Source of the DNA: JAPLJM01 sp963708515
GTDB taxonomy: Bacteria; Desulfobacterota; Syntrophia; Syntrophales; Fen-1087
DNA length: 64,000 nt
Assembly (NCBI GenBank): GCA_963708515.1
Contig: CAVPSX010000022.1
Span: 248,001 to 312,000, forward strand
Direction: 5' to 3'
A program made the translations under genes and the position numbers. The notes under the pieces are model-generated. The model searched no databases, was not told the origin of the DNA, and was given only the letters and a program-made list of their open reading frames with translations. Positions 53,544 to 62,637 of the stretch are shown piece after piece (position 1 is the stretch's first letter; the number at the start of each line of letters is the position of its first letter).

Positions 53544-54200
53544 ATGACTGGATCGGAGCCTTTTTCACAGCAGCCCGTTTTTTTCGTTCTTGCCCTCATC
53601 AGCGCCGTTCTGACCATCGGTTATTACTGGGGCAATCGACAAAACAAACAACTGTTTCTGGCTATCTTTGAAGAACTGACTGCGGTTATCAACCCGGTAC
53701 ATAAGGAATATGGCAATATCGGTGGAACTAAAGAGTACTATACCGATTTCACACTGCAAAAAGAAAGCCCCCTTGCCCGGATTGACGCAAAATTCACGTT
53801 TCTTCCAAGACACCTTTGGCCTTATATGCCTATTGCATTGCTCATCGACAAGTACGACGGTCTTCTCATGGCGCTTCATTTCAAGGAGAAACTCCGTGAT
53901 GAGGGGCACATCATCGAAACCGACTATGCCAAGCTGAGGAAGGCAAAGATCCCGAATATCGACCAGCTGCAAAAAGTTGTCATGAAATGGGGCAAGCAAG
54001 ATTACTCAATTTATTACAGAAGCAAAAAAACGTATGACAGACTCAAGGCGCTCATTGACAGCATCGATGATCCGGGGGTCGTCAAACACATTGCCCTGCT
54101 TCCCGGTCAGAAAAAGTGTTTTGTTTTTCTGATTCCTCAAAAAGGACGGGTTGTAAAAGATTTGGCGCCTATCTACCAGTGGATGCTTGCCCTCGATTGA
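53544..54200 (+). CDS. Single-pass membrane protein, function unknown
   Basis: A 218-residue protein with one N-terminal membrane helix (PVFFVLALISAVLTIGYYWG) and a cytoplasmic or periplasmic domain of about 185 residues with no motif I recognise (TKEYYTDFTLQKESPLARID, GKQDYSIYYRSKKTYDRL). AAGGAG stands before the ATG. It precedes arsS by 62 bp on the same strand, but its link to that cluster is not evident. Confidence 0.6.
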   Translation: MTGSEPFSQQPVFFVLALISAVLTIGYYWGNRQNKQLFLAIFEELTAVINPVHKEYGNIGGTKEYYTDFTLQKESPLARIDAKFTFLPRHLWPYMPIALLIDKYDGLLMALHFKEKLRDEGHIIETDYAKLRKAKIPNIDQLQKVVMKWGKQDYSIYYRSKKTYDRLKALIDSIDDPGVVKHIALLPGQKKCFVFLIPQKGRVVKDLAPIYQWMLALD

Positions 54201-54262
54201 GCTGCAGAAACCTCGCGCAAGGCTGGAATAACTTCATATCCGATCGCTCATAAGGTACTGCC

Positions 54263-55216
54263 ATGAATGCTTTTGATAAGGAAATTACCCTGATATGGCC
54301 CGAGGGGCTGCACAGCGCGCAAATTGAGACGTTTCAGGTCAACCTCGGTCGCTTCTGCAACCTGGCCTGTCGTCACTGTCACCTTGAATGCTCACCTGAC
54401 CGCACGGAAATGATGTCATGGGATACCATGCTTCAAATCCTGGAAATCCTCAGGACGTCATCATTCAGCCTCGTGGATGTGACAGGTGGGTCGCCGGAGC
54501 TGCATCCTCATTTCCGTCCGTTTATCGCGGCTGCCCGTGAAACGGGGCATACCGTTCAGGTCAGAACGAACCTCGTTTCCCTCACGGAACCCGACCTTGA
54601 CAACCTGGCGGCGTTTCTGAAGGATTACGGCGTGGTTCTGATCGGTTCCCTCCCCTGCTATCTTGAGGAAAATGTAACACAGCAGCGCGGTCCGGGTGTG
54701 TACGAAAAGAGCATCGAGGCCATCAAAATGCTCAACAGGTTGGGTTACGCCAGGGATGCAGGACTCATCCTGAATCTTGTCCATAATCCGGGAGGACCTT
54801 ATCTGGCGGGAAAACAATCGGACCTGGAGCAAGCGTACCGGGACGAATTGAAGAGTCGCTTTGGCATTCTTTTCAATAACCTTTACGTGATTAACAATAT
54901 GCCGATTGGCCGGTTTCGGCAGGAGCTGGATCGAAGCGGGTGCGGCGACCAATATTCAGACATCCTGGAGGACGCTTTTGATCCGGCGAACATTCCCGGT
55001 TTGATGTGCCGGCGTCAGATTTGCGTTGACTGGGACGGCAGGCTGTATGACTGTGATTTTAATCTTGCCCTTGGTCTTTGTGTGAACCATGGCTCTGCAA
55101 ATAGGATCGAAACCTTTAAGCGGGAGTTGCTCAATGGCAGGCAGGTCGCCACGGGGCCGCACTGTTTCTGTTGTACTGCCGGCAAAGGGTCATCCTGCTG
55201 TGGAGCCCTGCAGTGA
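54263..55216 (+). CDS. arsS: ArsS-type radical SAM protein (arsenosugar biosynthesis family)
   Basis: A 317-residue radical SAM protein. FQVNLGRFCNLACRHCHLEC holds the cluster motif CNLACRHC; DVTGGSPELHPHF and LCNH/CRRQICVDWDGRLYDC follow, and the C-terminus ends CFCCTAGKGSSCCGAL. These are features of the ArsS family, in which one C-terminal cysteine is often selenocysteine; here it is Cys (TGC). ArsS is thought to add an adenosyl-derived group to methylated arsenic. It heads a cluster with a MerA-like oxidoreductase and two selenodomain-associated glycosyltransferases. Confidence 0.87.
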   Translation: MNAFDKEITLIWPEGLHSAQIETFQVNLGRFCNLACRHCHLECSPDRTEMMSWDTMLQILEILRTSSFSLVDVTGGSPELHPHFRPFIAAARETGHTVQVRTNLVSLTEPDLDNLAAFLKDYGVVLIGSLPCYLEENVTQQRGPGVYEKSIEAIKMLNRLGYARDAGLILNLVHNPGGPYLAGKQSDLEQAYRDELKSRFGILFNNLYVINNMPIGRFRQELDRSGCGDQYSDILEDAFDPANIPGLMCRRQICVDWDGRLYDCDFNLALGLCVNHGSANRIETFKRELLNGRQVATGPHCFCCTAGKGSSCCGALQ

Positions 55217-55224
55217 AGGAAAAT

Positions 55225-56691
55225 ATGAAAAATTACGATTATGATCTCGGAATCATTGGCGGCGGCGCCGCTGGTCTGACGGCGGCTGCAGGGGCTGCCC
55301 AGTTCGGTGCAAAAACAATCCTGATCGAAAAATCGCATCGACTGGGAGGCGACTGTCTGCACTTCGGATGCGTTCCCTCCAAAACCCTGATCCGCACGGC
55401 GGGCGTATGGGCGCTGGCAAAGCGTTCTGCGGAATTCGGCCTGCCGGGGTTGACCTTGCCCCCGGTGGACCTGGGGGCGGTTATGGACCGGTTGCAGGCT
55501 GTCATTGACACGATTCAGCATCATGATTCTCCGGAGCGGTTCTGCGGCCTCGGCGCTGAGGTGCGTTTCGGCAGACCCGTTTTCACCGATGATCACACCG
55601 TTGAGTTGGACGGGCAACGAACATCCGCGAAGAACTGGATTGTCGCGACCGGATCCAGCCCCGTCGTACCCTCCATCGAGGGCCTTGCGGATATTCCTTA
55701 TTGGACCAACGAAACGGTTTTCTCCCAGAGGACCCTGCCCGGACGTCTGATCGTTCTCGGTGGCGGGCCCATCGGTCTGGAAATTGCCCAGTCCTTTGCC
55801 CGCCTAGGCTCCAGAGTCGTTATCGTCGAATTCATGGATCAGATCCTTGGTCCGGAAGACGCCGATATAGCGAACATCCTGAAGACGCGCCTTGAGGCGG
55901 AAGGCGTCGAAATCCATACCACGACAAAGGCTGTCCGGGCGGAAATGCATGGCTCTGCAATTGCGCTGACAGTCGCCCCGGCAGGTGGCGGCGTGGGAAC
56001 AACAATCATCGAAGGGGACGCCATCTTCATTGCTACAGGCCGGAAACCCAATATCAACGGACTGGATCTTGGGGCGGCCGGCGTCATCTTTACACCGCGC
56101 GGCATACCCACGGATGCCAGGATGAGGACCAATATCTCCCACATCTATGCCTGCGGGGACGTGAACGGCCAGTTACCCTTTACGCATGTGGCCGGTTATG
56201 AGGCCGGCATTGCCCTGACGAATGCGGTCCTGCACCTTCCCAGGAAGGCGGATTACAACAAAATCGGCTGGTGCACCTATACGGACCCGGAAGTGGCCAG
56301 TATCGGTTATAACGAAAAGCGCGCCCGGAAGGAAGGGCTGGAGTATCAAAGCATCGAGGAGAACTTTGCTGATAACGACCGCGCCCTTGCCGAGGGGGAA
56401 GCCATCGGCAAGATCAAGATCCTTCTGGACGGCAAGGACAGACTGCTGGGTTGCCAGATCATCGGCGCCCATGCCGGGGAATTGATCCATGAGTGGATCG
56501 TCGCTCAAAACGGCGGCGTGAAGCTTTCCACCATGGCCGGGGCCGTGCATGTCTATCCGACCTTGTCTGAAATCTCAAAACGCGTTTCGGGCAGAGTATT
56601 TGCCGAAAAGCTGTTCAGCGACCGGACGAAAGGTATCCTCAAGTTTCTGTTCAACCTCAAGGGAAGGGCCTGCACGCTGCCGGATGTTTAG
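55225..56691 (+). CDS. MerA/Lpd-like FAD disulfide oxidoreductase
   Basis: A 488-residue flavoprotein disulfide reductase: FAD motif GIIGGGAAGLTAAAGAAQFG, redox pair GGDCLHFGCVPSKTLIR, NAD motif LIVLGGGPIGLEIAQSFARL and C-terminal VYPTLSEISKRV. It is closer to mercuric-reductase-like proteins than to lipoamide dehydrogenase and lacks a metal-binding N-terminal domain and C-terminal cysteine pair. AAGGA precedes the ATG at 55225, 8 bp after arsS. Probably reduces a small disulfide or a selenium/arsenic compound in this pathway (inference). Confidence 0.85.
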   Translation: MKNYDYDLGIIGGGAAGLTAAAGAAQFGAKTILIEKSHRLGGDCLHFGCVPSKTLIRTAGVWALAKRSAEFGLPGLTLPPVDLGAVMDRLQAVIDTIQHHDSPERFCGLGAEVRFGRPVFTDDHTVELDGQRTSAKNWIVATGSSPVVPSIEGLADIPYWTNETVFSQRTLPGRLIVLGGGPIGLEIAQSFARLGSRVVIVEFMDQILGPEDADIANILKTRLEAEGVEIHTTTKAVRAEMHGSAIALTVAPAGGGVGTTIIEGDAIFIATGRKPNINGLDLGAAGVIFTPRGIPTDARMRTNISHIYACGDVNGQLPFTHVAGYEAGIALTNAVLHLPRKADYNKIGWCTYTDPEVASIGYNEKRARKEGLEYQSIEENFADNDRALAEGEAIGKIKILLDGKDRLLGCQIIGAHAGELIHEWIVAQNGGVKLSTMAGAVHVYPTLSEISKRVSGRVFAEKLFSDRTKGILKFLFNLKGRACTLPDV

Positions 56692-56750
56692 AAATAAGAC
56701 ATTTATCACGGATCCTTGTCACCGGGATCAATTTTGGACAGGGGGATGCC

Positions 56751-57446
56751 TTGAATAATCAGGGACATCGCTTTTCCGTGATCATCCCCGTGTATTGCGA
56801 ACAGGCGGTTATTAACGGGACGGTTGATAACATCCGCCGTCTAAAGGGCGGGGATACCTTGCAGATCATCGTGGTCGATGGACAGGCGGAGGGGGAAACC
56901 CTGGCGGTGATACGAGACGCCGCTGTGCAGAAGGTATGCTCCGAAAAGGGACGGGGGGGCCAGCTCAAAAGGGGCGCTGCAATCGCCACCGGCGATGTGC
57001 TGATCTTCCTTCATGCCGACACCGTTTTGCCGCCCTCCGCTTTTGAAAGGATTGCCGTGGCAATGCAGGATGAGGGCTGCGTCGGCGGCGCTTTCGATCT
57101 GTATATTGATTCCTCGAAAAAGGGATTCAGGGTCATTGAAAAGATTGCCAACGTGCGCTCGCGCTTGACGAGAATTCCTTACGGCGATCAGGCGATATTC
57201 CTCCGCGCGTCCTATTATCATTCCCTGGGAGGATTCATGGAGATCCCGATCATGGAAGATGTGGACCTCATGCGGCGTATCAAGCGAAAAGGCGGGAGGA
57301 TCGTCATTTTCCGGGAGCCGGTGATAACCTCCGGGCGTCGTTGGGATAAAGAGGGCCTGGTATTCGGAACGTTGCGAAACTGGTTTCTGGTCACCCTCTA
57401 TTTTTGCGGTATCGCACCGGAACGACTCGTCCGGTTTTATCGATAA
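56751..57446 (+). CDS. Selenodomain-associated glycosyltransferase, family 2 type (TIGR04283-like)
   Basis: A 231-residue GT-A glycosyltransferase: FSVIIPVYCEQAVINGTVDN, DTLQIIVVDGQAEGETL, GRGGQLKRGAAIATGDVLIF and FLHADTVLPPSAFE, then GGFMEIPIMEDVDLMRR. The order of motifs matches the rSAM/selenodomain-associated transferase 2 group, which co-occurs with ArsS-like radical SAM genes. The start is a TTG at 56751 with GGGGG upstream. Likely adds a sugar to the arsenosugar-type product (inference). Confidence 0.85.
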   Translation: MNNQGHRFSVIIPVYCEQAVINGTVDNIRRLKGGDTLQIIVVDGQAEGETLAVIRDAAVQKVCSEKGRGGQLKRGAAIATGDVLIFLHADTVLPPSAFERIAVAMQDEGCVGGAFDLYIDSSKKGFRVIEKIANVRSRLTRIPYGDQAIFLRASYYHSLGGFMEIPIMEDVDLMRRIKRKGGRIVIFREPVITSGRRWDKEGLVFGTLRNWFLVTLYFCGIAPERLVRFYR

Positions 57447-57508
57447 CGCCTATTTAGCAAGTATCTTATAGGACGGCGCCGATGATTGTCCGGGTTTGAG
57501 GTTTCCAT

Positions 57509-58314
57509 ATGAGTTTCCTCCAGCATGAAACGGAGATCCGCATCGGGTGCTTCCTGGGCATCTTCATCGTCATCGCCGTCATGGAAATCATCGTTCCCCG
57601 GCGCCCGCTTATTGTGAAAAAGGCCTTGCGCTGGTTCGGAAATATGTCCGTTCAACTCGTGAATGGGGTTATCCCGCGCCTGCTTTTCCCCATTCTCCCC
57701 GTCGGTATGGCCGCCCTGTGGTCGCAGAAAGGATGGGGGCTGTTGAATATAGCTCCCTTTCCGGCAGCGGCGGCCATTCTCTGCAGTCTTCTGGCCCTCG
57801 ATCTGGTCATCTATTTCCAACACGCCCTGTTTCATCGCGTTGATTATTTCTGGCGGATACACCGGATGCACCACACCGACATGGACCTTGATCTCACCTC
57901 GGCGCTCCGTTTTCACCCGTTGGAAGTACTGTTTTCCCTGCAGATCAAAATGGCTGTGGTGGCCGTCCTCGGACCGCCTGCCGTTGCCGTTCTCATTTTC
58001 GAAGTCCTTCTAAACGGCATGGCCATGTTTAATCATGGGAACTTCAGAATCCCGGAGAAGTGGGACGCCTGCCTCCGGAAAATCATTGTCACACCCGACA
58101 TGCATCTCGTGCACCATTCGATCCTGCGGCAGGAGTCGAACCACAATTTTGGGTTTAACCTTTCCTGGTGGGATCGCTTCTTCGGTACATATCAGGCAGA
58201 GCCCTCGGCAGGCCGGGATAGGATGATCATCGGGCTGAAGGGCTTTCTGGATGTCCGATACGCCCGATTCTGGAAGATGATCCGGAACCCTTCGAAGGGG
58301 GTGACGAGGCATGA
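57509..58314 (+). pseudogene. Sterol desaturase/fatty acid hydroxylase-family protein, frameshift near the 3' end
   Basis: A membrane di-iron hydroxylase with the histidine clusters HALFHRVDYFWRIHRMHH and HLVHHS, plus FNHGNFRIP. Four membrane segments precede the first cluster. In the given sequence the frame reads through to 58471 and overlaps the next gene by 160 bases; one missing base near 58290-58296 would instead end the protein at the TGA of an ATGA overlap with the next gene (58312-58314), the normal arrangement. So a base deletion or sequence error is likely. An oxygen-dependent enzyme is notable in an otherwise anaerobic gene set. Confidence 0.78.
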
Positions 58315-59052
58315 CGCTGAAGCCCCCGTCGAAGCGGGACCGATGCCTGGCGTTCCTGGTCCGCCATCCCGAACCAGGCAAGGTCAAAACCAGGCTGGCC
58401 AAGAAATATGGCAACGCTTTTGCGGCGGAACTTTATGGATATTTCGTGGAAGATCTGCTGGAGATGCTTGAACCGGGTAATTACCACCTGGAGATATTCT
58501 TCACGCCGTCCGAAAAAAGCCTGGAGATCAGGCAGCGATTCGGCAGCCGATTTTCCTATACACCACAAGAAGGTAAAGACCTTGGAGCACGTATGAAAAC
58601 CGCTTTCCACTCCTGCTATGCAAAAGGGTTCACCACGGTGGCCCTCATCGGGAGCGACTGCTCCGGATCTGACCATGAATGTGATCGAAGAAGCCTTCCT
58701 GTCAATAGAGAGCGGGAATGACGCCGTCGTCGGACCTGCATTCGACGGTGGTTATTATCTGATCGGATTTCACGCCGACACGTTTGCTCCCGCAATTTTC
58801 AAAGATATGCCCTGGGGAGAAAGCGGTGTCTTTGAGAAGACCGTGAAACGACTCCATGACCGGGGGTATCGGATTCATCTGGCTCCAACATGGCACGATA
58901 TCGATACGGAAGAGGACCTGCATGCCCTTCACGTCAGACATAGCAACTCTACCGACAGTCATTTACGGACCATGGCCTTTTTACGGCATCGGACAGGGGG
59001 ATCTTTCGACTTTAGGGAAAGGATATGCACACTACTGAATGATAAGAAATAA
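58311..59052 (+). pseudogene. Selenodomain-associated transferase 1 (TIGR04282/DUF2064-like), one frameshift
   Basis: A CofC-like glycosyl/nucleotidyltransferase fold: FLVRHPEPGKVKTRLAKKYG, then GKDLGARMKTAF and GFTTVALIGSDC in the first frame; the second frame continues PDLTMNVIEEAFLS, GPAFDGGYYLIGF and THDIDTEEDL-like end (WHDIDTEEDLHAL). One extra base near 58664-58668 (TGCTCCGGATC for TGCCCGGATC) separates them. The family accompanies ArsS-type radical SAM genes. Its last part runs on into an unrelated tail to 59052. Confidence 0.78.
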
Positions 59053-59163
59053 AACATTTTGCCTGAGCCAGTTGTCTCTGATTGGAATAGCCCTGCTCTG
59101 GTTTGTTGTTCGGAAAAGGGTTCATCGTTTTTCATAACAAACATTTTATATAAGGAGGGGAAA

Positions 59164-59853
59164 ATGGCTGAAAAATTCGTGTTTCAAAACGTGAAGGCCT
59201 GTGTGTTCGACGCCTACGGCACGCTGTTCGATTTCAATTCCGCCGTGGGAAAACACAGGGAACGCCTGGGCGCCGTAGCCGATCAGGTTTCCGCTTTGTG
59301 GCGTACCAAGCAGTTGGAGTACACCTGGCAACGTAGCCTGATGCGATGCTACGCGCCGTTCTGGCAGGTCACGCAGGACGGACTGGATTACGCGCTCGAC
59401 GCCTTTGGCGTCTCGGACCGGAAGCTGCGCAATGACCTGATCAACACCTATCTGAAGCTCGATTGCTATCCCGATGTCAAGGCCTCCCTGAACACGCTCA
59501 AGAAGCACGGGGTACAGCTTGCCATTCTGTCAAACGGCACGCCGGCCATGCTTGAGGCGGCCGTCAAGAGCAGCGGCCTGAAAAAACTCATTGATCCGCT
59601 GCTGTCCGTGGAAGAGGTCGGCATCTACAAACCGGACCCCCGTGTCTATCGTCTGGCCACAAAACGTCTGAAGTTGAAGGCCAAGCAGATTGTTTTCCTG
59701 TCCGCCAATGCCTGGGACGCAGTGGGCGCCGCCAATGCCGGCCTGCATGTCGCCTGGATCAACCGGTTCGGCCAGCGCCGGGAGCGATTGCCGTCGCAAC
59801 CGGATGTGGAAATCAAATCCCTGGTGGATCTTCCGGCCCTTCTGGGTTTTTAG
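59164..59853 (+). CDS. HAD-family type II haloacid dehalogenase
   Basis: A 229-residue HAD hydrolase with motif I VFDAYGTLFDFNSAV (nucleophile Asp), motif II LSNGTPAML, lysine motif IYKPDPRVYRLATKRL and motif IV FLSANAWDAVGAANAG. SNGxP and SANxWD are signatures of L-2-haloacid dehalogenases, which release halide and form D-2-hydroxyacids. AAGGAGG precedes the ATG at 59164. It is 111 bp after the glycosyltransferase gene. Confidence 0.9.
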   Translation: MAEKFVFQNVKACVFDAYGTLFDFNSAVGKHRERLGAVADQVSALWRTKQLEYTWQRSLMRCYAPFWQVTQDGLDYALDAFGVSDRKLRNDLINTYLKLDCYPDVKASLNTLKKHGVQLAILSNGTPAMLEAAVKSSGLKKLIDPLLSVEEVGIYKPDPRVYRLATKRLKLKAKQIVFLSANAWDAVGAANAGLHVAWINRFGQRRERLPSQPDVEIKSLVDLPALLGF

Positions 59854-59937
59854 ATGGACATACCCGCGCATGATTTGCGGTGTAGAATGTGACGACAGGT
59901 CATAACCTGTCCAAAGCCCTTTTTATAGGGGGAGACG

Positions 59938-60441
59938 ATGGCTCAGATTGAAGGAAAGAAACTCGATAGCGGCGCCCTGTTCCCCAAGGTGGAACTAAAA
60001 TTCACAGACGGCGCTTCCATTGTGCTGCCTGAAATGACTGCCGGACAATGGACCGTATTGCTGGTGTACCGGGGCCGGTGGTGACCATTCTGCCATCAGC
60101 AGTTGGCTGATTTCCAGACAAGAATCAGTGAATTTGAGGAGAAGAAGATACGGATCATCGGGGCTTCTACGGATAACCTGGAAGATGCCCAAAAGATGGC
60201 TGAACGCCGCAAGCTGACTTTCCCGTTGGCATACGGCATGGATGCAAAAGAATTTGCAGGTATGACAGGGGCCTTTTTCGATGACAAGAAAGGGTTCCTC
60301 CATGCAACCGCCTTCATCATCAGGCCGGATGGCACCCTCGAAGATGTCGTTTACAGCACGGGCCCGCTCGGCCGCTTAACGGCTGCAGATACCTTGATGC
60401 TGATCGATTACCGCATGAAAGCGGCGTCGCAAGGCAAATGA
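59938..60441 (+). CDS. Peroxiredoxin-like selenoprotein (UGA = Sec49)
   Basis: From ATG 59938 (GGGGGAG upstream) to 60441 the frame gives 167 residues with a single in-frame UGA at 60082-60084. Around it the protein reads LLVYRGRWUPFCHQQLADFQ, the RGxWUPxC site of the peroxiredoxin-like selenoprotein group, and it continues IRIIGASTDNLEDAQKMAER, AYGMDAKEFAGMTGAFFDD and TAFIIRPDGTLEDVVYS, all AhpC/TSA-like. A SECIS hairpin follows at 60095-60111. Sec is the peroxidatic residue with Cys52 as likely resolving partner. A simple stop-codon reading would split it. Confidence 0.92.
60095..60111 (+). promoter_or_regulatory. SECIS hairpin of the peroxiredoxin-like selenoprotein
   Basis: ATCAGC-AGTTG-GCTGAT: perfect 6-bp stem, 5-nt loop starting 17 nt after the UGA. 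The loop matches the AGKTN pattern of the SbtA and Uxx-star elements. Confidence 0.75.
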
Positions 60442-60537
60442 TCATGTTTTCGATGATCATCGCTGCATTTGTCCGTCTTTCCTGCATTAAGAAAAAGCGG
60501 GTATCCGGAGAGTCCCTTGATGGAGGACGTGGTTTTC

Positions 60538-61296
60538 ATGCAAAAGAATAGAAAACGCGGCCGGCGGCGTATGATGATGAGTTGGTTCTGGATGATTCTC
60601 TCCATCGTATTGCCGCTGCTCATTGGCGTCCAGACCAGCCTGGCCGAAAACGGGGGGGTCTTGTTTCGCGATGATTTCAATAGTTTGGAAAACTGGCGAC
60701 CGGTTTATTTTCCCAAGATCAAGCAACACACCGTTTACACGCATGAATCCGGGGGAAATAAAGATTACCTCAAAGCTGAAAGCAACGCCTCCGCGTCGGC
60801 CCTCCTTTACAAGGGGGCCTTCAATGTCTATGATCACCCGAAAGTGAGATGGCGGTGGCGGGTAGCCAATGTTTACCGGAAGGGAGATGTCCGGACGAAG
60901 GCCGGCGACGATTACCCCTTGCGCATATACATCCTTTTTCAATACGACCCGGCCCGTGCGACGGTCCTTCAACAGGCTGCTTACGCCATCGCCAAGGGTA
61001 TTTACGGCGAGTATCCCCCGCACAGCGCCCTCAACTACATCTGGGCCAACAGGGAGGATGAGAAGGGTCTTTTTGTGACAAATCCCTACGAGAAAAGCGC
61101 AAAGATGATTGCTTTGCAGGGGGGCGCAAGCCGGGCAGGTCAATGGATCGATGAAGAGGTTCACATCATTGAGGATTACCGACGAGCCTTTGGAAGTGAT
61201 CCGCCTCCGGTCGCATCCATCGGAATCATGAACGACTCCGACAACACGAAGGAAAGCGCTGTGTCTTTTATCGATTTTATAGAGGTTTTCAGATGA
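60538..61296 (+). CDS. DUF3047 secreted protein
   Basis: A 252-residue protein with a positively charged start and a membrane or signal segment (MMMSWFWMILSIVLPLLIGV), then the DUF3047 pattern: FRDDFNSLENWRPVYFP, VRWRWRVANVYRKGD, DYPLRIYILFQYD, LNYIWANRE and VASIGIMNDSDNTKESAVSF. The fold is probably a jelly-roll, role unknown. Start at 60538 is favoured by GGAGG ten bases upstream; an ATG at 60520 is the alternative. Confidence 0.8.
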   Translation: MQKNRKRGRRRMMMSWFWMILSIVLPLLIGVQTSLAENGGVLFRDDFNSLENWRPVYFPKIKQHTVYTHESGGNKDYLKAESNASASALLYKGAFNVYDHPKVRWRWRVANVYRKGDVRTKAGDDYPLRIYILFQYDPARATVLQQAAYAIAKGIYGEYPPHSALNYIWANREDEKGLFVTNPYEKSAKMIALQGGASRAGQWIDEEVHIIEDYRRAFGSDPPPVASIGIMNDSDNTKESAVSFIDFIEVFR

Positions 61297-61333
61297 TACA
61301 CCCTTTGATGGAACTCAGGGAGGCTTAAGACGC

Positions 61334-62038
61334 ATGATTAAATTGATTGCTGCCGTGGCGGGAATCGTCATCTTGCTGATAGCGGCGCAGTACTTCAATG
61401 TTCAGGAATTACTGATGCGAGCATTGGATGGGATCGCCGGCCTCGGTGCATGGGGGCCCCTCCTTTTCATTGCCATCTATATTCTCGCGTGTGTTTTGTT
61501 CCTTCCCGGGTCCGTTCTGACGCTGGGCGCGGGTGTCCTGTTCGGTCTTTTTGCAGGATCCGTCATTGTTTCCATTGCGTCCACGCTCGGCGCCACTGCC
61601 GCATTTATTGTCGGCAGATACTTTGCCAGAGATTGGGTGGCAAAAAAAATTGAGGGCAACCCGGGGTTCAAAGCCATCGACGATGCCGTTGCAAAAGAAG
61701 GGTGGAAGATTGTCGGTCTGACCCGTTTGTCGCCGGTCTTCCCCTTCAACCTCCTGAATTATGCTTATGGCCTGACAAAAGTATCCCTCCGGGACTATTT
61801 TTTTGCCTCCTGGATGGGCATGCTTCCCGGGACCGTCATGTACGTCTATATCGGTTCCGTGGTCGGCGACCTGGCCCGGCTCAGCGCCGGCGGCAGGACT
61901 AGGACGACGGCTGAATGGGCTCTTTATATTGTCGGTTTTGTGGCAACCGTTACGGTAACGATTTACGTGACGCGCGTCGCCAGAGCCGCCCTCAATAAGA
62001 AGGAGCAGCCTGAAGGTATTTCCGGACGGGAGGCATGA
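61334..62038 (+). CDS. TVP38/TMEM64 (VTT-domain) membrane protein
   Basis: A 234-residue membrane protein with LFLPGSVLTLGAGVLFGLF and LTRLSPVFPFNLLNYAYGLT, the two re-entrant motifs of the VTT domain, and helices at both ends. Second member of the family in the window (see 45648). GGAGG precedes the ATG and the stop overlaps the phosphatase gene by ATGA. Confidence 0.87.
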   Translation: MIKLIAAVAGIVILLIAAQYFNVQELLMRALDGIAGLGAWGPLLFIAIYILACVLFLPGSVLTLGAGVLFGLFAGSVIVSIASTLGATAAFIVGRYFARDWVAKKIEGNPGFKAIDDAVAKEGWKIVGLTRLSPVFPFNLLNYAYGLTKVSLRDYFFASWMGMLPGTVMYVYIGSVVGDLARLSAGGRTRTTAEWALYIVGFVATVTVTIYVTRVARAALNKKEQPEGISGREA

Positions 62039-62631
62039 TGGAGTTGATTATTGTTCGGCACGGCGAAACCATCTGGAACCGGGAGGGCAGGGTCCAGGGC
62101 TTCAGCGACATGGATCTGAGTGATGCCGGCGTACATCAGGCCCGGCAACTTGCCCTGTCGCTTAAGGATGCCCCCATTCTTTCGATTTACTCCAGTCCCC
62201 TGATCCGGGCGCAGAAGACGGCCCGGATCATCAACGAATATCATCAGGTCCCCCTTCATATCGAACCGGGCTTGATGGAAATGGATCAGGGAGACTTCGA
62301 GGGGCTGACTTTTCAGGAACTGATGGCCTGTGAGAAGGATTTTCTGCAGAAATGGATGTCCGATCCAGCCTCCGTGCAGATGCCCAATGGTGAGTCCTTC
62401 ATCGAGCTGCAGGACCGGGCATGGAAAGTGATCGAAGACATCATCGGCAAATCCAGGAATGCCTTGGTCGTTTCCCACAACTTCACCATTGCTGCCATCC
62501 TGTGCAAGATCAAGAATATCAGTCTGTCAAAGTTCAAACAGGTTTGCGTCGATACGGCTTCCAGAACCATCGTCAGGTATGACAATGGAGAGGCCTCCAT
62601 AGAATTGTTCAACCTTTCATCCCGGCAATAA
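62035..62631 (+). CDS. Histidine phosphatase family protein (phosphoglycerate mutase-like)
   Basis: A 198-residue enzyme with the phosphohistidine motif LIIVRHGETIWNREGRVQG, then YSSPLIRAQKTARII, EMDQGDFEGLTF and LVVSHNFTIAAIL. These are the four catalytic parts of the RHG family; members include CobC-type alpha-ribazole phosphatases and broad phosphatases, and this one cannot be assigned more closely. It is translationally coupled to the VTT gene and convergent with hisF. Confidence 0.85.
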   Translation: MMELIIVRHGETIWNREGRVQGFSDMDLSDAGVHQARQLALSLKDAPILSIYSSPLIRAQKTARIINEYHQVPLHIEPGLMEMDQGDFEGLTFQELMACEKDFLQKWMSDPASVQMPNGESFIELQDRAWKVIEDIIGKSRNALVVSHNFTIAAILCKIKNISLSKFKQVCVDTASRTIVRYDNGEASIELFNLSSRQ

Positions 62632-62637
62632 GGCCTT

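Noticed and set aside
55200..55216. Selenocysteine at the ArsS C-terminus
   Set aside because: The codons at the expected place are TGC TGT (Cys), not TGA.
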